64,000 bases of DNA from Rhizobium sp. WYCCWR10014 (GTDB taxonomy: Bacteria; Pseudomonadota; Alphaproteobacteria; Rhizobiales; Rhizobiaceae): positions 62,001 to 126,000 of the forward strand of contig NZ_LXFU01000025.1 in the NCBI RefSeq assembly GCF_001657485.1, written 5' to 3'. Shown here one piece after another: positions 49,339-59,171 of the stretch. A program made the translations under genes and the position numbers. Each line of letters opens with the position of its first letter. Position 1 is the stretch's first letter. Under the pieces are notes generated by a model. It had not been told where the DNA came from, searched no databases, and saw only the letters and a list, made by a program, of their open reading frames with translations.

Positions 49339-49764
49339 TCAGATGTCCTGTTCGATGCCCCAGATTTTAGCCTCCGCGCATTCCAGGCTGTTGCCATCAG
49401 GATCGCGGAAATAGATCGAGCGGCCGCCGTTCGGCCAGCGCACCTCGGATTCGATCGCGACACCCGCCGCCGTCAGCCGTTCGGCCATGGCATCGATATT
49501 GCGTCCGGACACCCGGAAACAGGCATGGCCTTGGCCGCTCGTGCCATGCGGCGGCACCTGCAGTGCTTCAGGCGCCGGCGGCTTTACCGTTTCCTCGGGA
49601 TTGAAGATCAACAGAACGCCCGGCCCGCAGCGGAAGAAGACATGCCGGTTGGCGGCGCGGGCGATCTTTTCAAGTCCGAGAACGTCTTCGTAGAACGTCT
49701 CGGCCTTATCGAGATCCCGCGCATAGAGCGCCGTTTCCAACATGCCTTCCAGCATGGGGTTCAT
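49339..49764 (-). CDS. VOC family protein (glyoxalase-like)
   Basis: A 141-residue vicinal-oxygen-chelate protein: [23 protein letters not shown] opens module 1 and [17 protein letters not shown] closes module 2. The starting ATG at 49764 overlaps the rph stop (ATGA), although the frame is open to 50082. The His/Glu metal ligands are not all typical of glyoxalase I, so the reaction is unknown. It is sandwiched between rph and rdgB, a conserved position in rhizobia. Confidence 0.85.
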   Translation of the reverse strand: MNPMLEGMLETALYARDLDKAETFYEDVLGLEKIARAANRHVFFRCGPGVLLIFNPEETVKPPAPEALQVPPHGTSGQGHACFRVSGRNIDAMAERLTAAGVAIESEVRWPNGGRSIYFRDPDGNSLECAEAKIWGIEQDI

Positions 49765-50480
49765 CCTTCGACGGCTTGCTTCTGAAGCGCCACGAGTTCG
49801 CCGATGCCGTTTCTGGCAAGCTGCATCAGCGAGGTGAATTCGCCTTCGCTGAACGGCGTGCCTTCGGCCGTGCCCTGGATCTCGACGATCCCGCCGGTGC
49901 CCGTCATGACGAAGTTTGCATCGGTCTCGGCCGAGGAATCCTCGAGGTAATCGAGATCGATTACCGGCTGGCTGGCGAAGATGCCGCAGGAGATGGCGGC
50001 GACATGATCCTTCAGGACCCGGTCGACCTTGATCATGTTGCGGCTTTCCATCCATTTCAGGCAGTCGTAAAGCGCGATCCAACCGCCGGTGATCGAGGCT
50101 GTCCGCGTGCCGCCATCGGCCTGGATGACGTCACAATCGAGCGTGATCTGCCGTTCGCCGAGCGCCTGCAGGTCGACGACGGCGCGCAGCGACCGGCCGA
50201 TCAGCCGTTGGATTTCCTGAGTGCGGCCGCCCTGCTTGCCGGCGGCGGCCTCGCGCTTCATGCGTTCGCCGGTCGCCCGCGGCAGCATGCCGTATTCGGC
50301 CGTGACCCAGCCCTTGCCGGTATTGCGCAGCCATGGCGGCGTCTTTTCTTCGAGGCTCGCCGTGCAGAGCACGTGCGTATCGCCGAACTTCACCAGGCAG
50401 GAGCCTTCCGCATGCTTGGAAAAATTGCGCTCGAACGAGACCTTGCGCATCTGGTCGATTTTTCTGCCTGAAGGCCGCAT
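49761..50480 (-). CDS. rph: ribonuclease PH
   Basis: RNase PH trims the 3' end of tRNA precursors with phosphate. The 239-residue protein matches the family: [28 protein letters not shown] at the start, [30 protein letters not shown] and the [19 protein letters not shown] active-site region. It is the first gene of the rph-VOC-rdgB-hemW operon and is divergent from hrcA (128-base spacer). Confidence 0.97.
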   Translation of the reverse strand: MRPSGRKIDQMRKVSFERNFSKHAEGSCLVKFGDTHVLCTASLEEKTPPWLRNTGKGWVTAEYGMLPRATGERMKREAAAGKQGGRTQEIQRLIGRSLRAVVDLQALGERQITLDCDVIQADGGTRTASITGGWIALYDCLKWMESRNMIKVDRVLKDHVAAISCGIFASQPVIDLDYLEDSSAETDANFVMTGTGGIVEIQGTAEGTPFSEGEFTSLMQLARNGIGELVALQKQAVEG

Positions 50481-50608
50481 TCTTATCTCCTGGGGTTTAT
50501 TTGACCGCTTCTACGATTGGCGGCGCCCATTTGCAAATTCCCTTTTGCCACGGGGGTTAGTTTGACTTACTTTTCGGGAAGTATCATCAGCGCGGGTTCG
50601 AAAGCTTC

Positions 50609-51697
50609 ATGGGCATCAGGTCGACGTCGGTTTCGGATGCCGTAGCTGCGCTGGACGAGCGCTCCAGGGAAATTTTTCGTCGCATCGTCGAAGGTTACCT
50701 GGAAAGCGGCGAGCCGCTCGGTTCGCGCAACCTGTCCCGTATCCTGCCGATGTCGCTGTCGCCGGCCTCGGTGCGCAACGTCATGAGCGATCTCGAAGAG
50801 CTCGGCCTGATCTATTCGCCGCATGTCAGCGCCGGCAGGCTGCCGACCCAGATCGGCCTGCGCTTCTTCGTCGATGCCTTCATGCAGGTCGGCGATCTCT
50901 CCGCCGAGGAGCGCGCCAACATCGATCGCCAGGTGCGGGCCGAAAGCGGCGGCAATCCTGTCGAATCGATGATGAACGAGGCAAGCCGCATGCTCTCCGG
51001 CATTTCGCGCGGCGCCGGCCTCGTCATCACCTCGAAAAGCGATCCGGTGCTGAAACATGTCGAATTCATCCGGCTCGAACCGACAAAGGCGCTGGCCGTG
51101 CTCGTCGGCGATCATGATCAGGTGGAAAACCGCATCATCGAGCTGCCGGCTGGCGTCACTTCCTCGCAGCTGACCGAGGCGGCAAATTTCCTCAATGCCC
51201 ATATGTCCGGCCAGACCCTGCCGGAGCTTCGCAAGCAATTAAGCCGGTTGAAGGACGACGTCCGTCACGAACTCGATGCCCTGTCGCGCGATCTGGTCGA
51301 GCGCGGCATCGCTGTCTGGGCCGGCAGCCCGGACGAGGGAAAGCCGACGCAGCTGATCATCCGCGGCCGCGCCAACCTGCTCGAGGGCCTGGCCGGCGCC
51401 GAGGATCTCGACCGGTTGCGCCTGCTGTTCGACGATCTCGAGAAGAAGGACAGCCTGATCGAGATCCTCAATCTCGCCGAAAGCGGTTCGGGCGTGCGTA
51501 TATTCATCGGTTCGGAAAACAAGCTCTTCTCGCTATCTGGCTCGTCGCTCATCGTCGCGCCCTATCGTGACGACGACGATCGCATCGTCGGTGCCGTCGG
51601 CGTCATCGGCCCGACGCGGCTCAATTATTCCCGCATTGTGCCGATGGTGGACTATACGGCCCAGCTCGTCTCCCGCCTTTCGCGTAATCAGCTTTGA
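50609..51697 (+). CDS. hrcA: heat-inducible transcription repressor HrcA
   Basis: HrcA represses heat-shock operons such as groESL by binding CIRCE sites. The 362-residue protein has an N-terminal winged helix (SREIFRRIVEGYLESGEPLGSRNLSRIL, then SPASVRNVMSDLEELG) and the GAF-like plus dimerisation domains with EHDRVE-type segments (GDHDQVENRIIELP). The gene lies upstream of grpE, the standard order. A weak sigma-32-like promoter (TTGACC at 50501, CCCATTT at 50526) may be present; no CIRCE sequence was seen in the leader. Confidence 0.95.
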   Translation: MGIRSTSVSDAVAALDERSREIFRRIVEGYLESGEPLGSRNLSRILPMSLSPASVRNVMSDLEELGLIYSPHVSAGRLPTQIGLRFFVDAFMQVGDLSAEERANIDRQVRAESGGNPVESMMNEASRMLSGISRGAGLVITSKSDPVLKHVEFIRLEPTKALAVLVGDHDQVENRIIELPAGVTSSQLTEAANFLNAHMSGQTLPELRKQLSRLKDDVRHELDALSRDLVERGIAVWAGSPDEGKPTQLIIRGRANLLEGLAGAEDLDRLRLLFDDLEKKDSLIEILNLAESGSGVRIFIGSENKLFSLSGSSLIVAPYRDDDDRIVGAVGVIGPTRLNYSRIVPMVDYTAQLVSRLSRNQL

Positions 51698-51808
51698 CGC
51701 AGCAGCTATCAGTCACGCGGAATTTTCGCTTCTTTGTCACGCAGACTTGATTTTTTTCGGTCAAACCTCGATATCGGGCGCATCTGAAGACACCAACCGG
51801 AGACCGTC

Positions 51809-52441
51809 ATGACCGATGACACGACGAAAAACGGACCTGACGCAACTGCGGCCGACGCCGCAGCCGACGCTGCCGCCTACGTCGAGAACGAAACTGCGCA
51901 GCAAGAGCCCGCCCAGCCGGACCCGATCGAGCTTCTGAAAGCCGAAAACGGCGAACTGCGCGACCGTTATCTGCGCCTTGCTGCCGAGATGGACAATCTG
52001 CGCCGACGCACCGAGCGCGAGGTGAAGGATGCCAAATCCTATTCCGTCGCGGGTTTCGCGCGCGACATGCTCGCCGTGTCCGATAATCTGCGCCGCGCGC
52101 TTGATGCCATCTCTCCGGAGACCAAGGCTGCGGCCGATGCCGGCCTGAGCACGCTGATCGAGGGTGTCGAAATGACCGAGCGCGCCATGCTGTCGGCTCT
52201 CGAGCGCCACGGCGTTCGCAAGCTGGAGCCGGTTGGCCAGAAGTTCGATCCGAATTTCCATCAGGCAATGTTCGAGGTGCCGAACCCGGACGTGCCGAAC
52301 AACACGGTCGTTCAGGTCGTGCAGGCAGGCTTCACCATTGGCGAGCGCGTGCTGCGCCCGGCCATGGTCGGCGTCGCCAAGGGCGGCCCGAAGCCGGCCG
52401 AAGCCGAAACCAACTCCGTCTTCGACGAGAAGGACGCCTGA
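51809..52441 (+). CDS. grpE: nucleotide exchange factor GrpE
   Basis: GrpE releases ADP from DnaK. The 210-residue protein has an Ala/Asp-rich N-terminus (residues 1-35), a long coiled coil (about 40-100, [29 protein letters not shown]) and the C-terminal beta domain with the signature [40 protein letters not shown]. It lies 111 bases after hrcA, probably in one heat-shock unit. Confidence 0.97.
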   Translation: MTDDTTKNGPDATAADAAADAAAYVENETAQQEPAQPDPIELLKAENGELRDRYLRLAAEMDNLRRRTEREVKDAKSYSVAGFARDMLAVSDNLRRALDAISPETKAAADAGLSTLIEGVEMTERAMLSALERHGVRKLEPVGQKFDPNFHQAMFEVPNPDVPNNTVVQVVQAGFTIGERVLRPAMVGVAKGGPKPAEAETNSVFDEKDA

Positions 52442-52482
52442 TATCCCTTCCTCCTGCCTGATGCAGAAGGAAAATTAAAGGA

Positions 52483-53427
52483 TCAGATGCGGGCGAAGCG
52501 TTCGATCAGTAGATCGAAGAAGCCGTCCGCATCGACATAGCGCATGACCTTGGCATTGCGCCTGCGCTCGGTCACGTGCCACCAGTCGACGACCGTCATG
52601 CCGACGGTAAGTTCGGACTCGACCTCGATCTCGACATTACAGTCCCGGCCCTTGAAAAGCTCCGGCTTCAGCAGGTAGGCGACAACGGTCGGGTCATGCA
52701 GCGGCCCGCCGTCGGAACCGTATTTCTCGATGTCGAAGCGCTCAAAGAATTCCAGCATCTCGACCATGGCCTTTGCCGGCGCCGAGCCGATCTCGGCCAT
52801 GCGCTTCACCCGGTCCTTGCGGGTCAGCAACTGGTGCGTCACGTCAAGCGGCATCATCACGATCGGAACGCCCGAGCGAAAGACGATATCGGCGGCCTCG
52901 GGATCGACATAGATGTTGAATTCGGCCGCCGGCGTGATGTTGCCGCCCTCGAAGAAGCCGCCGCCCATCATCACCAGTTCGCGGATGCGGGGGATAATGT
53001 CGGGCGCCTTCTGGAAGGCCATGCCGATATTGGTAAGCGGCCCGAGCGCACACAGCGTCACCGTGCCTTCCGGCTCGCGGCGCAGCGTCTCGATGATGAA
53101 GTCGACGGCATGGCCGGGCTGCAGCGCCATCGTCGGTTCGCTGAGTTCCGGACCGTCGAGCCCGGTTTTGCCATGCACATGTTCGGCGGTTACCAGCTTG
53201 CGGGCGATCGGCGCGTCGGCGCCGGCAAAAACCTTCGTCTCCGTCCGGCCGCAGAGCTCGCAGACGATGCGCGCATTGCGGCTGGTGAGCAAAAGCGGCA
53301 CATTGCCGGCGACCGTGGTGATCCCCAGCACCTCCAGCTCATCAGGGCTGCCGAAGGCAAGCATGATGGCGGCCGCGTCGTCCTGGCCGGGATCCGTGTC
53401 GATGATGATCTTTCTTGCGCTTGCCAT
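52483..53427 (-). CDS. nucleoside hydrolase (IunH family)
   Basis: A 314-residue inosine-uridine preferring nucleoside hydrolase family member. The calcium-binding aspartate cluster KIIIDTDPGQDDAAAIMLA and the block NIYVDPEAADIVFRSGVPIVMMPLDVTH are clear. The start MASARK at 53427 is preferred over 53466 because it puts the metal motif at the usual position. It splits ribonucleosides to base and ribose; the exact preference is unknown. Convergent with grpE with a 41-base gap. Confidence 0.93.
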   Translation of the reverse strand: MASARKIIIDTDPGQDDAAAIMLAFGSPDELEVLGITTVAGNVPLLLTSRNARIVCELCGRTETKVFAGADAPIARKLVTAEHVHGKTGLDGPELSEPTMALQPGHAVDFIIETLRREPEGTVTLCALGPLTNIGMAFQKAPDIIPRIRELVMMGGGFFEGGNITPAAEFNIYVDPEAADIVFRSGVPIVMMPLDVTHQLLTRKDRVKRMAEIGSAPAKAMVEMLEFFERFDIEKYGSDGGPLHDPTVVAYLLKPELFKGRDCNVEIEVESELTVGMTVVDWWHVTERRRNAKVMRYVDADGFFDLLIERFARI

Positions 53428-53614
53428 TCCGATCGTTCCATCCTCGCACTGCGTGTTATCGGGCATGCACCGATTTCTTCACGTCCCGTCACAAATCAGC
53501 ACAATCCGCGCCGGCACGTTTTGATGCGAGGCAGCCGCCGCTTTGTCAAGGAAAGAGCCGAGTGCCGCCACCTTTAAATTGAAAGGGTGACGCCGCCACG
53601 TCGCATCCCATGCC

Positions 53615-53707
53615 TTGCAGCGCCGGGCTGCTCTCCCCATATTAGCGGCATCCGGATGCTGCCGTTAAGGTCCGGGATGGTCGCTTGCATCAAGGACTTG
53701 AAACGAG
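53615..53707 (+). promoter_or_regulatory. ROSE-like RNA thermometer in the hsp20 leader
   Basis: The leader folds into hairpins: GCAGC-GCTGC at 53617-53631, CGGCA-TGCCG at 53646-53664, and a 3' hairpin 53680-53697 in which GTC-G-CTT pairs with AAGGAC, the ribosome binding site, leaving G53683 bulged. The sequence TCGCT (53681-53685) fits the conserved UYGCU anti-Shine-Dalgarno motif of rhizobial ROSE elements. Heat should melt it and expose the site. Confidence 0.8.
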
Positions 53708-54133
53708 ATGAGCCGCATTACCCCTTTCGCCAGCCCGCTGCTTCTGGGCTTCGATGCCATGGAAAAGACGCTGGAGCGCATTTCCAAGGCGAGCGACGGA
53801 TACCCGCCTTATAATATCGAACGCATTGCCGCCGACACCGGCGCGCCGGAACGTCTGCGCATCACCCTTGCCGTCGCCGGCTTCAGCGAGGAGGAACTCG
53901 ATGTCTCCATTGAGGAGAACCAGCTCGTGATCCGCGGCCGCCAGGTCGAACAGGGCGAGCGGGACTATCTTTATCGCGGCATCGCCGCCCGTCAGTTCCA
54001 GCGTACTTTCGTTCTTGCCGACGGCATGCAGGTGCTCGGCGCCGGCCTGAAAAACGGTCTGCTCTCCGTGGATCTAATTCGTCCGGAACCCGCGCGCATG
54101 GTCAAGAAAATTAACATTTCGGTCTCACAGTAG
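53708..54133 (+). CDS. small heat-shock protein, Hsp20/IbpA family
   Basis: A 141-residue alpha-crystallin-type chaperone that holds unfolded proteins. The alpha-crystallin domain spans about residues 38-130 (PPYNIERIAADTGAPERLRITLAVAGFSEEELDVSIEENQLVIRGRQ, with the GxL motif as AGLKNGLLSVDL). The C-terminal I-x-I is NISVSQ-like rather than a standard IEI, typical of rhizobial class A or B proteins. It lies under the ROSE-like leader and is followed after 47 bases by a DUF1150 gene. Confidence 0.95.
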   Translation: MSRITPFASPLLLGFDAMEKTLERISKASDGYPPYNIERIAADTGAPERLRITLAVAGFSEEELDVSIEENQLVIRGRQVEQGERDYLYRGIAARQFQRTFVLADGMQVLGAGLKNGLLSVDLIRPEPARMVKKINISVSQ

Positions 54134-54180
54134 CACAACGGTTTGTCGAACCGTTGGTCCCTTCTCCCGGAGGAACAGGA

Positions 54181-54438
54181 ATGTTGATGAAAGAAGCCAC
54201 GTCTCACTTGACCAAATCCGAGCTTGCCCACATCGGCAACGGCGAGGTCGCCTATATCAGAAAAATGCGCACCGATGAGGTCGCCAAGTGCTTTCCCGAG
54301 GCGCCGGATATTGATCCGACCGTCGATCTCTGGGCACTCTTCGGCGCCGACGGCACGCCGATCCTGCTGACGGACAACCGTTCCAGCACCTTCTTTAAGG
54401 CTGCCGAGGACGAATTGAAGACGGTCAGCCTGCACTGA
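54181..54438 (+). CDS. DUF1150 family protein
   Basis: An 85-residue protein of the DUF1150 family (SHLTKSELAHIGNGEVAYIRKM, then WALFGADGTPILLTDNRSS). These small proteins nearly always follow the hsp20 gene in Rhizobiales, which suggests a heat-shock role, but the function is unknown. GGAGG lies six bases before the ATG at 54181; the frame opens at 54154. Confidence 0.88.
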   Translation: MLMKEATSHLTKSELAHIGNGEVAYIRKMRTDEVAKCFPEAPDIDPTVDLWALFGADGTPILLTDNRSSTFFKAAEDELKTVSLH

Positions 54439-54655
54439 CCGTCAGGACCGTCTGTCGCACTTCACTGCTTGCGGTGTGCGGTCGTTCTATTTGATTTAGC
54501 TGCGGTCGGGACGGATGTCGCGACATATGCGCGTCGCCTTCTTTCGACGCCTTATGTGCGATGACGTTGAAAATTCCAGGATTTGGTAGCAACTGCACCA
54601 GCCTTATAGAGTTATGGCAACTATGCAGACTTTGCTGCCGTTGCATCCATTCTGC

Positions 54656-55144
54656 TTACCGCGTCGCCAGCATCGGTAAGATCAAACCCCATCCGGTCTC
54701 CTGGGGTGGTCCAGACGGTTCGAAACCCAACTTCTTATAGACGGCTATCGCCCGTTCATTGTCTGGATGCGGATCGGTCGCGATCACAGGTGCTCCCTCA
54801 TTGAAAAGAGCCTGCATCCTCATTCCGATAAACGCTGAGCCATGTCCAACGCCGACCATTTCGGGATCTCCGATATATTGATCAATTCCCCGCGACCCTT
54901 TGGGAAGGCCGGCAAAATGGTGATCTTCCCATCCGTGGACCGTGTAGTCCTGCAAGAACGCAAATGGCCGTTCGTCAATTGAAATGATCCAGCGAGCCAC
55001 CCGAGGATCGACCAGTTCTGATTCACCATACGGCTCACCAGAACCCCACCATTCCAGGACATGCGGGTTCGACCGCCACGCTTTCAGTAAAGGAAGATCA
55101 TCCAGGGTTGCTCTGCGAATCTCATACGGATTGGTCGCGAACAT
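54656..55144 (-). CDS. GNAT acetyltransferase, AAC(6')-like
   Basis: A 162-residue GNAT-fold acetyltransferase of the AAC(6')-Ib/RimJ-like branch: YEIRRATLDDLPLLKAWRSNPHVLEWWG, IDQYIGDPEMVGVGHGSAFI (acetyl-CoA loop) and VIATDPHPDNERAIAVYKKLGFE. Aminoglycoside acetyltransferases share these blocks, but environmental homologues often act on other amines, so resistance is not implied. It stands alone, with 217 bases of empty spacer downstream of it. Confidence 0.83.
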   Translation of the reverse strand: MFATNPYEIRRATLDDLPLLKAWRSNPHVLEWWGSGEPYGESELVDPRVARWIISIDERPFAFLQDYTVHGWEDHHFAGLPKGSRGIDQYIGDPEMVGVGHGSAFIGMRMQALFNEGAPVIATDPHPDNERAIAVYKKLGFEPSGPPQETGWGLILPMLATR

Positions 55145-55246
55145 TAGATCACTCTAGCAGATTGTGCGGCGGTGAGGATGGGCCGAAAGCCGTCAGGTAG
55201 GCCACTCGAAGGCTTGATTGAGATGTCCTGCGCGTGACGGGCTCTC

Positions 55247-55513
55247 TTACGCGAACCGGACCGCCGTTCTCGCGCGCGCCTTTGCCGCTACCTCTTCGCG
55301 ATCACGAGGAGGTTGAGACGTTTCCAACGAATCGAGCAGCTCGCGGGCGCATGCTGCGATCGAACTGACCGCGTGCTCGAATGCGAGCTCATTGCGCTTC
55401 GACGGTTTGGTCGCTCCGCTCACCTTGCGCACGAACTGGAGCGCGGCATCGTGGATCTCCTCATCCGTCGCTGGCGGATCGAAATTGAACAGGGGTTTTA
55501 TATTTCGGCACAT
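55247..55513 (-). CDS. DUF2277 family protein
   Basis: An 88-residue protein with the DUF2277 opening MCRNIKPLFNFDPPATDEEIHDAALQFVRKVSG. The family is small and conserved in actinobacteria and proteobacteria; no role is known. The ATG at 55513 lacks a strong ribosome binding site. It is next to an acetyltransferase gene on the same strand with a 100-base gap. Confidence 0.88.
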   Translation of the reverse strand: MCRNIKPLFNFDPPATDEEIHDAALQFVRKVSGATKPSKRNELAFEHAVSSIAACARELLDSLETSQPPRDREEVAAKARARTAVRFA

Positions 55514-55681
55514 GACTTGCTCCCGGTCATTGTCTCTCTTCCATTTGAGAGGAGGGCGGCCAGCACAGAAAATAGTCGCGTGAGCGCCAATGGCAACCGG
55601 TCAAACGGAGGAACTCTCCGCGCCACAAGTGAGGGCGCAGCTCCTTTGATTCGGTCTGTTGTCGTTGTCAGCTTTAAAGCC

Positions 55682-55732
55682 GGATGATTCAGATCGAATC
55701 GACCTGAAACCTGAATTCGTCTGTTGATCGGA
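55682..55732. repeat. degenerate family B palindromic repeat
   Basis: GATGATTCAGATCGAATCGA followed by CCTGAAACCTGAATTCGT resembles the first family B unit at 38854 with many changes. It lies in the 351-base gap between the DUF2277 gene and the C39-like gene; nothing else was recognised in that gap. Confidence 0.5.
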
Positions 55733-55864
55733 AAGCTGCCGTGGGGCGACGTCTCGCGCCGCCGACAGCGGCCATTTGTTCGAGACGGGTGTCTTTTCAT
55801 GCTACAGACGAGTGCGTGTATTCCGCGCTGGCTTGGTCATGGCCGGCGACGAAAGGAGCTTGCA

Positions 55865-56275
55865 TTGAACCAGTCGCAGCCAAATCGATTTCCATTTCAC
55901 ACACAGTGCCCGAGAGACGATGGATGCGGGGTCTTTGTCCTGCAGATGCTCACCGGCATGAGCTACGACGATGTGGCAGCCATGATCGATTGGGGCGACA
56001 AATCGGCGCATTATACCACCTGGAACGATCTTTGCGGCGTGTTGGCGGAGATCGGATGGTCGATCGAAGTCCCGATCAAAACCAGTCGATGGAGCGATAT
56101 CCAGGGGGTCGCCATCGTCCACGTTCAGGGGGATCACTTCATGCTTTACGACGCGGAAAACGGTCTGTTCTATGACCCAGCAGAGATGGAAGGCCCAGGG
56201 GTGGGCAGCGATCGCGTTCCAACCAGCTATCTGACCGTATACCCATCGGCGCTAACCGCCGCTAAACTTAGCTAG
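55865..56275 (+). CDS. C39-like cysteine-protease-fold protein
   Basis: A 136-residue protein with a papain/C39-like layout: the candidate nucleophile is the Cys of DDGCGVFVLQMLTGMSYDDVA, the histidine is in VHVQGDHFMLYDAENG, and an aspartate follows in LFYDPAEMEG. No ABC transporter or signal peptide is attached, so it is not a bacteriocin exporter. The start is a TTG at 55865, six bases after AAAGGAG; upstream in-frame ATGs (for instance 55799) have no such site. It could be a peptidase, a transglutaminase-like enzyme or an inactive relative. Not close to anything I can name. Confidence 0.6.
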   Translation: MNQSQPNRFPFHTQCPRDDGCGVFVLQMLTGMSYDDVAAMIDWGDKSAHYTTWNDLCGVLAEIGWSIEVPIKTSRWSDIQGVAIVHVQGDHFMLYDAENGLFYDPAEMEGPGVGSDRVPTSYLTVYPSALTAAKLS

Positions 56276-56379
56276 AGCATGTCGCCCAAAAGTGTGCAGC
56301 GGTTTTGCGGCAACGAGATGCGAGAAACCAAGGACCTAAAGCGTGGCAAGCGAATCTGAAAGATCGCGCCGCGCTTTAG
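56276..56379. repeat. RIME-like palindromic repeat, full copy A4
   Basis: Begins AGCATGTCGCCCAAAAGTG directly after the TAG stop of the C39-like gene, contains GCAGCGGTTTTGCGG and AACCAAGGACCTAAAGCG, and closes with GATCGCGCCGCGCTTTAG. It is a full-length relative of the copy at 28268-28369. Confidence 0.85.
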
Positions 56380-56475
56380 ACCATCCTTCGGCGCGGAAAT
56401 CCGTCAGGCCAGCGTCCCACGCGATTGCTCGCGCCGAGGAACATCATGGGCGCGTTCGCCGACTTGCCGGCAGCC

Positions 56476-57177
56476 TCAGATCTTCTTGAATGTCAGATAG
56501 GCCGAAGACCGGCCCTCGCGCCGCGCCTTGGCCTCGTAACGTGTGCTCGGCCAGCCCTCATAGGGGGTCAGCCAATCCGTTGCATTGTCGGCTATCCAGT
56601 CGAAACCGCCATGGCCGCGGCATTTGATCAGCGTCCAGTTCACATAGGTGTCGATGTCGGAGGCGAAGCAGAACAGGCCGCCGGGCTTCAGCACGCGATG
56701 AAAGCGGTCGAGATTGGTTTTCGAGACGAAACGCCGCTTCCAGTGTTTCCGTTTCGGCCAGGGATCGGGATAGAGCAGATCGATCTGATCGAGTGAGCGG
56801 TCCGGCAGCCAGTCGAGCAGCTGCGTCGCGTCGTCATTATAGACGCGGATATTGGAGGCACCGGTCTCGCCGATGCGCGACAGCAGCTTCTGCATGGAAT
56901 TGACGAAGGGTTCGACACCGATGAAGCCGGTCGACGGCGTCTCCAGCGCGCGGTGGATCAGATGCTCGCCGCCGCCGAAACCGATTTCCAGCCGTAATCT
57001 TTCGACCGGAACCGGGAGGAGGGAAGTCAGCGGCTCCGGGGGAGCCGCTGTAAGATCGATCAGGAATGCCGGCAGGAGACTGTTCAGCGTTTCGGCCTGC
57101 TGTTCGCGCAGGGCCTTGCCCTTGCGACGACCGAAGAAGGCTTCGGTCGCCCGGCCGCGGCGTTCCATATCCGTCAT
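56476..57177 (-). CDS. trmB: tRNA (guanine-N7-)-methyltransferase
   Basis: TrmB methylates G46 of tRNA with S-adenosylmethionine. The 233-residue protein has the SAM-binding [17 protein letters not shown] and the family signature [21 protein letters not shown]. An extended N-terminus of about 35 residues is rich in Arg and Lys. It follows metK by eight bases, so the two genes share a message; SAM made by MetK is its cofactor. Confidence 0.96.
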   Translation of the reverse strand: MTDMERRGRATEAFFGRRKGKALREQQAETLNSLLPAFLIDLTAAPPEPLTSLLPVPVERLRLEIGFGGGEHLIHRALETPSTGFIGVEPFVNSMQKLLSRIGETGASNIRVYNDDATQLLDWLPDRSLDQIDLLYPDPWPKRKHWKRRFVSKTNLDRFHRVLKPGGLFCFASDIDTYVNWTLIKCRGHGGFDWIADNATDWLTPYEGWPSTRYEAKARREGRSSAYLTFKKI

Positions 57178-57185
57178 GCTTTATC

Positions 57186-58424
<1,239 letters not shown>

Positions 58425-58555
58425 TTCGGGATTCCCCTCAAAGAATAAAAGCCTGCTAGTAGGTACTCAGTTCGAGGGCCGATGACAAGCGCAGAAGGAC
58501 ATAAATATATCTTTATATCTGCGGCAAAGTGACAAATTTTGCCCCAAAAACGCAA

Positions 58556-58580
58556 AAAAGGCGGCCTTTCGACCGCCTTT
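58556..58580 (-). terminator. terminator of praR, minus strand
   Basis: AAGGCGG and CCGCCTT form a seven-pair stem (58559-58580) followed on the minus strand by six T residues, 23 bases after the praR stop. Confidence 0.8.
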
Positions 58581-58602
58581 CGAATTCTGTGATGGTCTTG
58601 GT

Positions 58603-59019
58603 TCAGTCGGCGTCGGCTTCAGCGGCGAGCGCCTTCACCAGCTCCACGACCTTGCGGCGAACCTTGGGATCGGAAATCTTGACGAAGGCGCGATTGAGCT
58701 GCAGTCCTTCCGAGGAGGAGAGGAAATCGACGACGTAATTCGAGCTGGAGGCTTCCATGCCGCCGCCGGCGGTGGAATGTTCGCCGGGCGCGTCCTCGAA
58801 GAAAAACGACACCGGAACATTGAGGATGTTCGAGATGTTCTGCAGGCGGCTTGCGCCGACGCGGTTGGTGCCCTTTTCGTATTTCTGGATCTGCTGGAAG
58901 GTGATGCCAAGGCTTTCGCCAAGCTTTTCCTGGCTCATGCCCAGCATCGTACGGCGGAGGCGAATACGGCTGCCAACATGGATGTCGATCGGATTCGGCT
59001 TCTTCTTGTTTTCAATCAT
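58603..59019 (-). CDS. praR: XRE family regulator PraR/PhrR
   Basis: A 138-residue helix-turn-helix protein: IHVGSRIRLRRTMLGMSQEKLGESLGITFQQIQKYEKGTNRVGASRLQNIS is the XRE-type DNA-binding domain (residues 12-70), followed by an acidic C-terminal part that includes YVVDFLSSSEGLQLNRAFVKI. Its place between lnt (actA) and metK matches praR of R. leguminosarum, which represses quorum-sensing and attachment genes, and phrR of Sinorhizobium, which is acid-induced. A terminator follows. The promoter region (59020-59171) is divergent from nothing; lnt lies upstream on the same strand. Confidence 0.88.
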   Translation of the reverse strand: MIENKKKPNPIDIHVGSRIRLRRTMLGMSQEKLGESLGITFQQIQKYEKGTNRVGASRLQNISNILNVPVSFFFEDAPGEHSTAGGGMEASSSNYVVDFLSSSEGLQLNRAFVKISDPKVRRKVVELVKALAAEADAD

Positions 59020-59171
59020 GGTCGTGCCCTAGCTAAGAATTTCAACCTGTTTCTAACCGGCATGCCCCTGATCCATCCCAAAACGCCACGTTGCAAGCGG
59101 TGAGGAACCCACCTTCAAACATACGTTAAGAACGCCGATTGACATCACTATGCAATTTTAGGGGTTTTTGG

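Noticed and set aside
47575-49785. 736-residue plus-strand open frame
   Set aside because: It is antisense to hemW, rdgB and the VOC gene, all of which carry clear catalytic motifs.
50481-50608. CIRCE operator in front of hrcA
   Set aside because: No TTAGCACTC-N9-GAGTGCTAA or close variant is present. Only a weak sigma-32-like promoter can be proposed.
54656-55144. Aminoglycoside resistance gene
   Set aside because: The GNAT blocks resemble AAC(6') enzymes, but there is no mobile element or resistance context, and such homologues are common in soil bacteria with other substrates.
58425-58602. SAM riboswitch in front of metK
   Set aside because: The leader does not show the conserved elements of SAM-I, SAM-II or SAM/SAH aptamers that I can recognise; a covariance search would settle it.
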